DNA of 64,000 nt from Piscicola geometra (taxonomy: Eukaryota; Annelida; Clitellata; Hirudinida; Piscicolidae). The translations under genes were made by a program, and so were the position numbers. The stretch spans positions 192,501 through 256,500 of the forward strand of contig OX030968.1 in the NCBI GenBank assembly GCA_943735955.1, given 5' to 3'. This document shows positions 27,501 to 41,100 of the stretch, piece by piece; the stretch's first letter is position 1, and every line of letters begins with the position of its first letter. Under the pieces are notes generated by a model. That model was given only the letters and a program-made list of their open reading frames with translations. It did no database searches and was not told the DNA's origin.

Positions 27501-28450
27501 AGACGATGAAGACGGTGAAGACGAACGATGAAGACGATGAAGACGGTGAAGACGATGAAGACGGTGAAGACGATGAAGACGATGAAGACGATGAAGACGG
27601 TGAAGACGATGAAGACGATGAAGACGATGAAGACGAACGATGAAGACGATGAAGACGAACGATGAAGACGATGAAGACGAACGATGAAGACGATGAAGAC
27701 GGTGAAGACGGTGAAGACGGTGAAGACGATGAAGACGATGAAGACGATGAAGACGGTGAAGACGATGAAGACGGTGAAGAAGATGAAGACGGTGGAGACG
27801 ATGAAGACGGTGAAGACGATGAAGACGGTGAAGACGATGAAGACGGTGAAGACGGTGAAGACGAACGATGAAAACGATGAAGACGGTGAAGACGATGAAG
27901 ACGGTGAAGACGATGAAGACGGTGAAGACGAGGAAGACGGTGAAGACGATGTAGACGGTGAAGACGATGAAGACGATGAAGACGATGAAGACGATGAAGA
28001 CGAACGATGAAGACGGTGAAGACGGTGAAGACGGTGAAGACGGTGAAGACGATGAAGACGATCAAGACGGTGAAGACGGTGAAGACGGTGAAGACGATGA
28101 AGACGGTGAAGACGATGAAGACGATGAAGACGAACGATGAAGACGATGAAGACGGTGAAGACGATGAAGACGGTGAAGACGATGAAGACGATGAAGACGA
28201 TGAAGACGGTGAAGACGGTGAAGACGAACGATGAAGACGATGAAGACGGTGAAGACGATGAAGACGGTGAAGACGATGAAGACAGTGAAGACGATGAAGA
28301 CGGTGAAGACGGTGAAGACGAACGATGAAGACGATGAAGACGGTGAAGACGATGAAGACGGTGAAGACGGTGAAGACGATGAAGACGATGAAGACGATGA
28401 AGACGGTGAAGACGATGAAGACGATGAAGACGATGAAGACGAACGATGAA
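21590..28450 (+). repeat. higher-order repeats of about 1.1-1.24 kb in satellite A
   Basis: Blocks bounded by clusters of 13-bp units recur at 21699 and 22918 (1219 bp), 24245 and 25330 (1085 bp), and 26421 and 27662 (1241 bp). Shared markers include GATGTAGAC, GATCAAGAC, GAGGAAGAC and GGTGGAGAC. The density of 13-bp units is much higher here than in 3.5-9 kb. Confidence 0.8.
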
Positions 28451-31400
28451 GACGATGAAGACGAACGATGAAGACGATGAAGACGGTGAAGACGGTGAAG
28501 ACGGTGAAGACGATGAAGACGATGAAGACGATGAAGACGGTGAAGACGAACGATGAAGACGATGAAGACGGTGAAGACGATGAAGACGGTGAAGAAGATG
28601 AAGACGGTGAAGACGATGAAGACGGTGAAGACGATGAAGACGGTGAAGACGATGAAGACGGTGAAGACGGTGAAGACGAACGATGAAAACGATGAAGACG
28701 GTGAAGACGATGAAGACGGTGAAGACGATGAAGACGGTGAAGACGATGAAGACGTTGAAGACGATGTAGACGGTGAAGACGATGAAGACGATGAAGACGA
28801 TGAAGACGATGAAGACGAACGATGAAGACGGTGAAGACGGTGAAGACGGTGAAGACGATGAAGACGATGAAGACGATGAAGACGATCAAGACGATCAAGA
28901 CGGTGAAGACGGTGAAGACGGTGAAGACGATGAAGACGGTGAAGACGATGAAGACGGTGAAGACGGTGAAGACGGTGAAGACGATGAAGACGATGAAGAC
29001 GAACGATGAAGACGATGAAGACGGTGAAGACGATGAAGACGGTGAAGACGATGAAGACGATGAAGACGATGAAGACGGTGAAGACGGTGAAGACGGTGAA
29101 GACGATGAAGACGGTGAAGACGATGAAGACGGTGAAGACGAGGAAGACGATGAAGACGGTGAAGACGATGAAGACGGTGAAGACGGTGAAGACGATGAAG
29201 ACGATGAAGACGGTGAAAACGGTGAAGACGGTGGAGACGAAGAAGACGATGAAGACGATGAAGACGGTGAAAACAATGAAGACGGTGAAGACGGTGAAGA
29301 CGGTGAAGACGATGAAGACGATGAAGACGATGAAGACGATGAAGACGGTGAAGACGATGAAGACGGTGAAGACGGTGAAGACGATGAAGACGGTGAAGAC
29401 GGTGAAGACGGTGAAGACGGTGAAGACGATGAAGACAATGAAGACGGTGAAGACGATGAAGACGGTGAAGACGAACGATGAAGACGATGAAGACGGTGAA
29501 GACGATGAAGACGGTGAAGACGATGAAGACAGTGAAGACGATGAAGACGGTGAAGACAGTGAAGACGAACGATGAAGACGATGAAGACGATGAAGACGAT
29601 GAAGACAGTGAAGACGATGAAGACGATGAAGACGATGAAGACAGTGAAGACGATGAAGACGGTGAAGAAGATGAAGACGGTGGAGACGATGAAGACGGTG
29701 AAGACGATGAAGACGGTGAAGACGATGAAGACGGTGAAGACGGTGAAGACGAACGATGAAAACGATGAAGACGGTGAAGACGATGAAGACGGTGAAGACG
29801 ATGAAGACGGTGAAGACGAGGAAGACGGTGAAGACGATGTAGACGGTGAAGACGATGAAGACGATGAAGACGATGAAGACGATGAAGACGAACGATGAAG
29901 ACGGTGAAGACGGTGAAGACGGTGAAGACGGTGAAGACGATGAAGACGATCAAGACGGTGAAGACGGTGAAGACGGTGAAGACGATGAAGACGGTGAAGA
30001 CGATGAAGACGATGAAGACGAACGATGAAGACGATGAAGACGGTGAAGACGATGAAGACGGTGAAGACGATGAAGACGGTGAAGACGATGAAGACGATGA
30101 AGACGATGAAGACGGTGAAGACGGTGAAGACGAACGATGAAGACGATGAAGACGGTGAAGACGATGAAGACGGTGAAGACGATGAAGACAGTGAAGACGA
30201 TGAAGACGGTGAAGACGGTGAAGACGAACGATGAAGACGATGAAGACGGTGAAGACGATGAAGACGGTGAAGACGGTGAAGACGATGAAGACGATGAAGA
30301 CGGTGAAGACGGTGAAGACGATGAAGACGGTGAAGACGGTGAAGACGATGAAGACGATGAAGACGATGAAGACGGTGAAGACGAACGATGAAGACGATGA
30401 AGACGGTGAAGACGATGAAGACGGTGAAGAAGATGAAGACGGTGAAGACGATGAAGACGGTGAAGACGATGAAGACGGTGAAGACGATGAAGACGGTGAA
30501 GACGGTGAAGACGAACGATGAAAACGATGAAGACGGTGAAGACGATGAAGACGGTGAAGACGATGAAGACGGTGAAGACGATGAAGACGTTGAAGACGAT
30601 GTAGACGGTGAAGACGATGAAGACGATGAAGACGATGAAGACGATGAAGACGAACGATGAAGACGGTGAAGACGGTGAAGACGGTGAAGACGATGAAGAC
30701 GATGAAGACGATGAAGACGATCAAGACGATCAAGACGGTGAAGACGGTGAAGACGGTGAAGACGATGAAGACGGTGAAGACGATGAAGACGGTGAAGACG
30801 GTGAAGACGGTGAAGACGATGAAGACGATGAAGACGAACGATGAAGACGATGAAGACGGTGAAGACGATGAAGACGGTGAAGACGATGAAGACGATGAAG
30901 ACGATGAAGACGGTGAAGACGGTGAAGACGGTGAAGACGATGAAGACGGTGAAGACGATGAAGACGGTGAAGACGAGGAAGACGATGAAGACGGTGAAGA
31001 CGATGAAGACGGTGAAGACGGTGAAGACGATGAAGACGATGAAGACGGTGAAAACGGTGAAGACGGTGGAGACGAAGAAGACGATGAAGACGATGAAGAC
31101 GGTGAAAACAATGAAGACGGTGAAGACGGTGAAGACGGTGAAGACGATGAAGACGATGAAGACGATGAAGACGATGAAGACGGTGAAGACGATGAAGACG
31201 GTGAAGACGGTGAAGACGATGAAGACGGTGAAGACGGTGAAGACGGTGAAGACGGTGAAGACGATGAAGACAATGAAGACGGTGAAGACGATGAAGACGG
31301 TGAAGACGAACGATGAAGACGATGAAGACGGTGAAGACGATGAAGACGGTGAAGACGATGAAGACAGTGAAGACGATGAAGACGGTGAAGACAGTGAAGA

Positions 31401-34400
31401 CGAACGATGAAGACGATGAAGACGGTGAAGACGATGAAGACGGTGAAGACGATGAAGACGATGAAGACGATGAAGACGGTGAAGACGATGAAGACGATGA
31501 AGACGATGAAGACGGTGGAGACGATGAAGACGGTGAAGACGATGAAGACGGTGAAGACGATGAAGACGGTGAAGACGGTGAAGACGAACGATGAAAACGA
31601 TGAAGACGGTGAAGACGATGAAGACGGTGAAGACGATGAAGACGGTGAAGACGAGGAAGACGGTGAAGACGATGTAGACGGTGAAGACGATGAAGACGAT
31701 GAAGACGATGAAGACGATGAAGACGAACGATGAAGACGGTGAAGACGGTGAAGACGGTGAAGACGGTGAAGACGATGAAGACGATCAAGACGGTGAAGAC
31801 GGTGAAGACGGTGAAGACGATGAAGACGGTGAAGACGATGAAGACGATGAAGACGAACGATGAAGACGATGAAGACGGTGAAGACGATGAAGACGGTGAA
31901 GACGATGAAGACGATGAAGACGATGAAGACGGTGAAGACGGTGAAGACGAACGATGAAGACGATGAAGACGGTGAAGACGATGAAGACGGTGAAGACGAT
32001 GAAGACAGTGAAGACGATGAAGACGGTGAAGACGGTGAAGACGAACGATGAAGACGATGAAGACGGTGAAGACGATGAAGACGGTGAAGACGGTGAAGAC
32101 GATGAAGACGATGAAGACGGTGAAGACGGTGAAGACGATGAAGACGGTGAAGACGGTGAAGACGATGAAGACGATGAAGACGATGAAGACGGTGAAGACG
32201 AACGATGAAGACGATGAAGACGGTGAAGACGATGAAGACGGTGAAGAAGATGAAGACGGTGAAGACGATGAAGACGGTGAAGACGATGAAAACGGTGAAG
32301 ACGATGAAGACGGTGAAGACGGTGAAGACGAACGATGAAAACGATGAAGACGGTGAAGACGATGAAGACGGTGAAGACGATGAAGACGGTGAAGACGATG
32401 AAGACGTTGAAGACGATGTAGACGGTGAAGACGATGAAGACGATGAAGACGATGAAGACGATGAAGACGAACGATGAAGACGGTGAAGACGGTGAAGACG
32501 GTGAAGACGATGAAGACGATGAAGACGATGAAGACGATCAAGACGATCAAGACGGTGAAGACGGTGAAGACGGTGAAGACGATGAAGACGGTGAAGACGA
32601 TGAAGACGGTGAAGACGGTGAAGACGGTGAAGACGATGAAGACGATGAAGACGAACGATGAAGACGATGAAGACGGTGAAGACGATGAAGACGGTGAAGA
32701 CGATGAAGACGATGAAGACGATGAAGACGGTGAAGACGGTGAAGACGGTGAAGACGATGAAGACGGTGAAGACGATGAAGACGGTGAAGACGAGGAAGAC
32801 GATGAAGACGGTGAAGACGATGAAGACGGTGAAGACGGTGAAGACGATGAAGACGATGAAGACGGTGAAAACGGTGAAGACGGTGGAGACGAAGAAGACG
32901 ATGAAGACGATGAAGACGGTGAAAACAATGAAGACGGTGAAGACGGTGAAGACGGTGAAGACGATGAAGACGATGAAGACGATGAAGACGATGAAGACGG
33001 TGAAGACGATGAAGACGGTGAAGACGGTGAAGACGATGAAGACGGTGAAGACGGTGAAGACGGTGAAGACGGTGAAGACGATGAAGACAATGAAGACGGT
33101 GAAGACGATGAAGACGGTGAAGACGAACGATGAAGACGATGAAGACGGTGAAGACGATGAAGACGGTGAAGACGATGAAGACAGTGAAGACGATGAAGAC
33201 GGTGAAGACAGTGAAGACGAACGATGAAGACGATGAAGACGGTGAAGACGATGAAGACGGTGAAGACGATGAAGACGATGAAGACGATAAAGACGGTGAA
33301 GACGATGAAGACGATGAAGACGATGAAGACGAACGATGAAGACGATGAAGACGAACGATGAAGACGATGAAGACGGTGAAGACGGTGAAGACGGTGAAGA
33401 CGATGAAGACGATGAAGACGATGAAGACGGTGAAGACGATGAAGACGGTGAAGAAGATGAAGACGGTGGAGACGATGAAGACGGTGAAGACGATGAAGAC
33501 GGTGAAGACGATGAAGACGGTGAAGACGGTGAAGACGAACGATGAAAACGATGAAGACGGTGAAGACGATGAAGACGGTGAAGACGATGAAGACGGTGAA
33601 GACGAGGAAGACGGTGAAGACGATGTAGACGGTGAAGACGATGAAGACGATGAAGACGATGAAGACGATGAAGACGAACGATGAAGACGGTGAAGACGGT
33701 GAAGACGGTGAAGACGGTGAAGACGATGAAGACGATCAAGACGGTGAAGACGGTGAAGACGGTGAAGACGATGAAGACGGTGAAGACGATGAAGACGATG
33801 AAGACGAACGATGAAGACGATGAAGACGGTGAAGACGATGAAGACGGTGAAGACGATGAAGAAGATGAAGACGATGAAGACGGTGAAGACGGTGAAGACG
33901 GTGAAGACGGTGAAGACGATGAAGACGGTGAAGACGATGAAGACGGTGAAGACGATGAAGACGGTGAAGACGGTGATAACGATGAAGACGGTGAAGACGA
34001 TGAAGACGGTGAAGACGGTGAAGACGGTGAAGACGGTGAAGACGGTGAAGACGATGAAGACGGTGAAGAAGATGAAGACGGTGAAGACGATGAAGACGGT
34101 GAAGACGGTGAAGACGAACGATGAAGACGATGAAGACGGTGAAGACGATGAAGACGGTGAAGACGATGAAGACAGTGAAGACGATGAAGACGGTGAAGAC
34201 GGTGAAGACGAACGATGAAGACGATGAAGACGGTGAAGACGATGAAGACGGTGAAGACGGTGAAGACGATGAAGACGATGAAGACGATGAAGACGGTGAA
34301 GACGATGAAGACGATGAAGACGATGAAGACGAACGATGAAGACGATGAAGACGAACGATGAAGACGATGAAGACGGTGAAGACGGTGAAGACGGTGAAGA

Positions 34401-36110
34401 CGATGAAGACGATGAAGACGATGAAGACGGTGAAGACGAACGATGAAGACGATGAAGACGGTGAAGACGATGAAGACGGTGAAGAAGATGAAGACGGTGA
34501 AGACGATGAAGACGGTGAAGACGATGAAGACGGTGAAGACGATGAAGACGGTGAAGACGGTGAAGACGAACGATGAAAACGATGAAGACGGTGAAGACGA
34601 TGAAGACGGTGAAGACGATGAAGACGGTGAAGACGATGAAGACGTTGAAGACGATGTAGACGGTGAAGACGATGAAGACGATGAAGACGATGAAGACGAT
34701 GAAGACGAACGATGAAGACGGTGAAGACGGTGAAGACGGTGAAGACGATGAAGACGATGAAGACGATGAAGACGATGAAGACGATCAAGACGGTGAAGAC
34801 GGTGAAGACGGTGAAGACGATGAAGACGGTGAAGACGATGAAGACGGTGAAGACGGTGAAGACGGTGAAGACGATGAAGACGATGAAGACGAACGATGAA
34901 GACGATGAAGACGGTGAAGACGATGAAGACGGTGAAGATGATGAAGACGATGAAGACGATGAAGACGGTGAAGACGGTGAAGACGGTGAAGACGATGAAG
35001 ACGGTGAAGACGATGAAGACGGTGAAGACGAGGAAGACGATGAAGACGGTGAAGACGATGAAGACGGTGAAGACGGTGAAGACGATGAAGACGATGAAGA
35101 CGGTGAAAACGGTGAAGACGGTGGAGACGAAGAAGACGATGAAGACGATGAAGACGGTGAAAACAATGAAGACGGTGAAGACGGTGAAGACGGTGAAGAC
35201 GATGAAGACGATGAAGACGATGAAGACGATGAAGACGGTGAAGACGATGAAGACGGTGAAGACGATGAAGACGATGAAGACGATGAAGACGATGAAGACA
35301 GTGAAGACGGTGAAGACGGTGAAGACGAACGATGAAGACGATGAAGACGGTGAAGACGATGAAGACGGTGAAGACGATGAAGACAGTGAAGACGATGAAG
35401 ACGGTGAAGACGGTGAAGACGAACGATGAAGACGATGAAGACGGTGAAGACGATGAAGACGGTGAAGACGGTGAAGACGATGAAGACGATGAAGACGATG
35501 AAGACGGTGAAGACGATGAAGACGATGAAGACGATGAAGACGAACGATGAAGACGATGAAGACGAACGATGAAGACGATGAAGACGGTGAAGACGGTGAA
35601 GACGGTGAAGACGATGAAGACGATGAAGACGATGAAGACGGTGAAGACGAACGATGAAGACGATGAAGACGGTGAAGACGATGAAGACGGTGAAGAAGAT
35701 GAAGACGGTGAAGACGATGAAGACGGTGAAGACGATGAAGACGGTGAAGACGATGAAGACGGTGAAGACGGTGAAGACGAACGATGAAAACGATGAAGAC
35801 GGTGAAGACGATGAAGACGGTGAAGACGATGAAGACGGTGAAGACGATGAAGACGTTGAAGACGATGTAGACGGTGAAGACGATGAAGACGATGAAGACG
35901 ATGAAGACGATGAAGACGAACGATGAAGACGGTGAAGACGGTGAAGACGGTGAAGACGATGAAGACGATGAAGACGATGAAGACGATGAAGACGATCAAG
36001 ACGGTGAAGACGGTGAAGACGGTGAAGACGATGAAGACGGTGAAGACGATGAAGACGGTGAAGACGGTGAAGACGGTGAAGACGATGAAGACGATGAAGA
36101 CGAACGATGA
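28450..36110 (+). repeat. higher-order repeats of about 1.82 kb and 1.21 kb in satellite A
   Basis: The block marked by GATGTAGAC followed by GATCAAGAC twice recurs at about 28773, 30608 and 32425 (spacings 1835 and 1817 bp), then in changed form at 34663 and 35874 (1211 bp apart). Inside the block is a run carrying GGTGGAGACGAAGAAGAC and GGTGAAAACAATGAAG. The same run is duplicated locally at about 25,785 and 25,965, roughly 180 bp apart. Confidence 0.8.
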
Positions 36111-38170
36111 AGACGATGAAGACGGTGAAGACGATGAAGACGGTGAAGACGATGAAGACGATGAAGACGATGAAGACGGTGAAGACGGTGAAGACGGTGA
36201 AGACGATGAAGACGGTGAAGACGATGAAGACGGTGAAGACGAGGAAGACGATGAAGACGGTGAAGACGATGAAGACGGTGAAGACGGTGAAGACGATGAA
36301 GACGATGAAGACGGTGAAAACGGTGAAGACGGTGGAGACGAAGAAGACGATGAAGACGATGAAGACGGTGAAAACAATGAAGACGGTGAAGACGGTGAAG
36401 ACGGTGAAGACGATGAAGACGATGAAGACGATGAAGACGATGAAGACGGTGAAGACGATGAAGACGGTGAAGACGGTGAAGACGATGAAGACGATGAAGA
36501 CGATGAAGACGGTGAAGACGGTGAAGACGGTGAAGACGGTGAAGACGATGAAGACAATGAAGACGGTGAAGACGATGAAGACGGTGAATACGGTGAAGTC
36601 GATGAAGACGATGAAGACGGTGAAGACGGTGAAGACGGTGAAGACGATGAAGACGGTGAAGACGATGAAGACGGTGAAGACGATGAAGAGGGTGAAGACG
36701 ATGAAGACGGTGAAGACGGTGAATACGGTGAAGACGGTGAAGACGGTGAAGACGATGAAGACGATGAAGACGGTGAAGACGGTGAAGACGGTGGGATGAA
36801 GAAGACGGTGAAGACGGTGAAGACGATGAAGACGATGAAGACGATGAAGACGGTGAAGACGGTGAAGACGGTGAAGACGGTGAAGACGATGAAGACGATG
36901 AAGACGATGAAGACGGTGAAGACGGTGAAGACGGTGAAGACGATGAAGACGAACGATGAAGACGATGAAGACGGTGAAGACGATGAAGACGGTGAAGACG
37001 GTGAAGACGGTGAAGACGATGAAGACGGTGAAGACGGTGAAGACGATGAAGACGGTAAAGACGGTGAAGACGGTGAAGACGATGAAGACGGTGAAGACGA
37101 TGAAGACGGTGAAGACGATGAAGACGATGAAGACGATGAAGACAGTGAAGACGGTGAAGACGGTGAAGACGGTGAAGACGATGAAGACGATGAAGACGAT
37201 GAAGACGGTGAAGACGGTGAAGACGGTGAAGACGATGAAGACGGTGAAGACGATGAAGACGGTGAAGACGATGAAGACGGTGAAGACGATGAAGACGATG
37301 AAGACGAACGATGAAGAAGGTGAAGACGGTGAAGACGGTGAAGACGGTGAAGACGATGAAGACGATGAAGACGATGAAGACGGTGAAGACGGTGAAGACG
37401 GTGAAGACGGTGAAGACGATGAAGACGATGAAGACGATGAAGACAGTGAAGACGATGAAGACGATGAAGACGGTGAAGACGATGAAGACGATGAAGACGA
37501 TGAAGACGATGAAGACAGTGAAGACGATGAAGACGATGAAGACGATGAAGACAGTGAAGACGATGAAGACGATGAAGACGGTGAAGACGATGAAGACGAT
37601 GAAGACGATGAAGACGATGAAGACGGTGAAGACGGTGAAGACGGTGAAGACGGTAAAGACGATGAAGACGATGAAGACGATAAAGACGGTGAAGACGGTG
37701 AAGACAATGAAGACGATGAAGACGGTGATGACGGTGAAGACGGTGAAGACGATGAAGACGGTGAAGACGATGAAGACGGTGAAGACGGTGAAGACGGTGA
37801 AGACGATGAAGACGATGAAGACGGTGAAGACGGTGAAGACGGTGAAGACGATGAAGACGATGAAGACGGTGAAGACGATTAAGATGATGAAGACGATGAA
37901 GACGATGAAGACGGTGAAGACGGTGAAGACGATGAAGACGGTGAAGACGAACGATGAAGACGGTGAAGACGATGAAGACGGTGAAGACGGTGAAGACGAT
38001 GAAGACGATGAAGACGATGAAGACGATGAAGACGATGAAGACGATAAAGACGATAAAGACGGTGAAGACGGTGAAAACGATGAAGACGATGAAGACATTT
38101 CATTCTGAAGACATTTCATTCTGAAGACTTTTTATCCTGAAGACTTTTTATCCTGAAGACTTTTTATCCT

Positions 38171-41100
38171 GGAGACATTTCATTCTGAAGACATTTCATT
38201 CTGAAGACATTTCATTCTGAAGATATTTCATTCTGAAGACTTTTTATCCTGAAGACTTTTTATCCTGAAGACATTTCATTCTGAAGACATTTCATTCTGA
38301 AGACATTTTATTCTGAAGACATTTCATTCTGAAGACCTTTCATTCTGAAGACATTTCATTCTGAAGACATTTCATTCTGAAGACTTTTTATTCTGAAGAC
38401 TTTTTATCCTGAAGACATTTCATTCTGAAGACATTTCATTCTGAAGACATTTCATTCTGAAGACATTTCATTCTGAAGACTTTTTATCCTGAAGACTTTT
38501 TATCTTGAAGACATTTCATTCTGAAGACATTTCATTCTGAAGACGTTTTATCCTGAAGACTTTTTATCCCGAAGACATTTCATTCTGAAGACATTTCATT
38601 CTGAAGACATTTCATTCTGAAGACATTTCATTCTGAAGACATTTCATTCTGAAGACTTTTTATCTTGAAGACTTTTTATCCTGAAAACTTTTTATCCTGA
38701 TGACATTTCATTCTGAAGACATTTCATTCAGAAGACATTTCATTCTGAAGACTTTTTATCCTGAAGACTTTTTATTCTGAAGACTTTTTATCCTGAAGAC
38801 ATTTTATTCTGAAGACTTTTTATCCTGAAGACTTTTTATCCTGAAGACATTTCATTCTGAAGACATTTCATTCTGAAGACATTTTATTCTGAAGACTTTT
38901 TATCCTGAAGACTTTTTATTCTGAAGACCTTTCATTCTGAAGACATTTCATTCTGAAGACATTTCATTCTGAAGACTTTTTATTCTGAAGACTTTTTATC
39001 CTGAAGACATTTCATTCTGAAGACATTTCATTCTGAAGACATTTCATTCTGAAGACATTTCATTCTGAAGACTTTTTATCCTGAAGACTTTTTATCCTGA
39101 AGACATTTCATTCTGAAGACATTTCATTCTGAAGACGTTTTATCCTGAAGACTTTTTATCCCGAAGACATTTCATTCTGAAGACATTTCATTCTGAAGAC
39201 ATTTCATTCTGAAGACATTTCATTCTGAAGACATTTCATTCTGAAGACATTTCATTCTGAAGACATTTCATTCTGAATACTTTTCATTCTGAAAACTTTT
39301 TATCCTGAAGACATTTCATTCTGAAGACATTTCATTCAGAAGACATTTCATTCTGAAGACATTTCATTCTGAAGACTTTTTATCCTGAAGACATTCCATT
39401 CTGAAGACATTTCATCCTGAAGACATTTCATTCTGAAGACATTTCATTCTGAAGACATTTCATTCTGAAGACTTTTTATCCTGAAGACTTTTTATCCTGA
39501 AGACATTTCATTCTGAAGACATTTCATTCTGAAGACTTTTCATCCTGAAGACATTTCATTCTGAAGACATTTCATTCTGAAGACTTTTTATCCTGAAGAC
39601 TTTTTATCCTGAAGACTTTTTATCCTGAAGACATTTCATTCTGAAGACATTTCATTCTGAAGACATTTCATTCTGAAGACATTTCATTCTGAAGACATTT
39701 CATTCTGAAGACATTTCATTCTGAAGACATTTCATTCTGAAGACATTTCATTCTGAAGACTTTCTATCCTGAAGACTTTTTATTCTGAAGACATTTCATT
39801 CTGAAGACTTTTTATCCTGAAGACTTTTTATTCTGAAGACATTTCATTCTGAAGACTTTTTATCCTGAAGACTTTTTATCCTGAAGACTTTTTATCCTGG
39901 AGACATTTCATTCTGAAGACATTTCATTCTGAAGACATTTCATTCTGAAGATATTTCATTCTGAAGACTTTTTATCCTGAAGACTTTTTATCCTGAAGAC
40001 ATTTCATTCTGAAGACATTTCATTCTGAAGACATTTTATTCTGAAGACATTTCATTCTGAAGACCTTTCATTCTGAAGACATTTCATTCTGAAGACATTT
40101 CATTCTGAAGACTTTTTATTCTGAAGACTTTTTATCCTGAAGACATTTCATTCTGAAGACATTTCATTCTGAAGACATTTCATTCTGAAGACATTTCATT
40201 CTGAAGACTTTTTATCCTGAAGACTTTTTATCTTGAAGACTTTTTATCCTGGAGACATTTCATTCTGAAGACGTTTTATCCTGAAGACTTTTTATCCCGA
40301 AGACATTTCATTCTGAAGACATTTCATTCTGAAGACATTTCATTCTGAAGACATTTCATTCTGAAGACATTTCATTCTGAAGACTTTTTATCTTGAAGAC
40401 TTTTTATCCTGAAAACTTTTTATCCTGATGACATTTCATTCTGAAGACATTTCATTCAGAAGACATTTCATTCTGAAGACTTTTTATCCTGAAGACTTTT
40501 TATTCTGAAGACTTTTTATCCTGAAGACATTTTATTCTGAAGACTTTTTATCCTGAAGACTTTTTATCCTGAAGACATTTCATTCTGAAGACATTTCATT
40601 CTGAAGACATTTTATTCTGAAGACTTTTTATCCTGAAGACTTTTTATTCTGAAGACCTTTCATTCTGAAGACATTTCATTCTGAAGACATTTCATTCTGA
40701 AGACTTTTTATTCTGAAGACTTTTTATCCTGAAGACATTTCATTCTGAAGACATTTCATTCTGAAGACATTTCATTCTGAAGACATTTCATTCTGAAGAC
40801 TTTTTATCCTGAAGACTTTTTATCCTGAAGACATTTCATTCTGAAGACATTTCATTCTGAAGACGTTTTATCCTGAAGACTTTTTATCCCGAAGACATTT
40901 CATTCTGAAGACATTTCATTCTGAAGACATTTCATTCTGAAGACATTTCATTCTGAAGACATTTCATTCTGAAGACATTTCATTCTGAAGACATTTCATT
41001 CTGAATACTTTTCATTCTGAAAACTTTTTATCCTGAAGACATTTCATTCTGAAGACATTTCATTCAGAAGACATTTCATTCTGAAGACATTTCATTCTGA

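Larger units (their letters stand above)
1437..38090 (+). repeat. satellite A: 9-bp GAAGACGRT array, 36.7 kb
   Basis: The tandem array has two main 9-bp units, GAAGACGAT and GAAGACGGT, with recurrent variants such as GAAGACAAT, GAAAACGAT, GAAGATGGT, GAAGACAGT, GATAAAGAC and GAAGTCAAT. More than 100 units carry a 4-bp insertion (GAAGACGAACGAT, 13 bp), which shifts the reading phase. The plus strand is strongly purine-rich, and almost every unit contains one CpG. The variants are shared between distant blocks and mark nested higher-order repeats. Both strands give long open frames only because the unit has no stop codon in two plus frames and in all three minus frames. I see no unique sequence inside the array. 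Confidence 0.98.

Noticed and set aside
1637..37314. Regular ATGA overlaps between successive open frames, like translational coupling
   Set aside because: Every 13-bp unit creates CGATGAAG, which ends one frame (TGA) and starts another (ATG). It is a mechanical effect of the insertion, not gene organisation.
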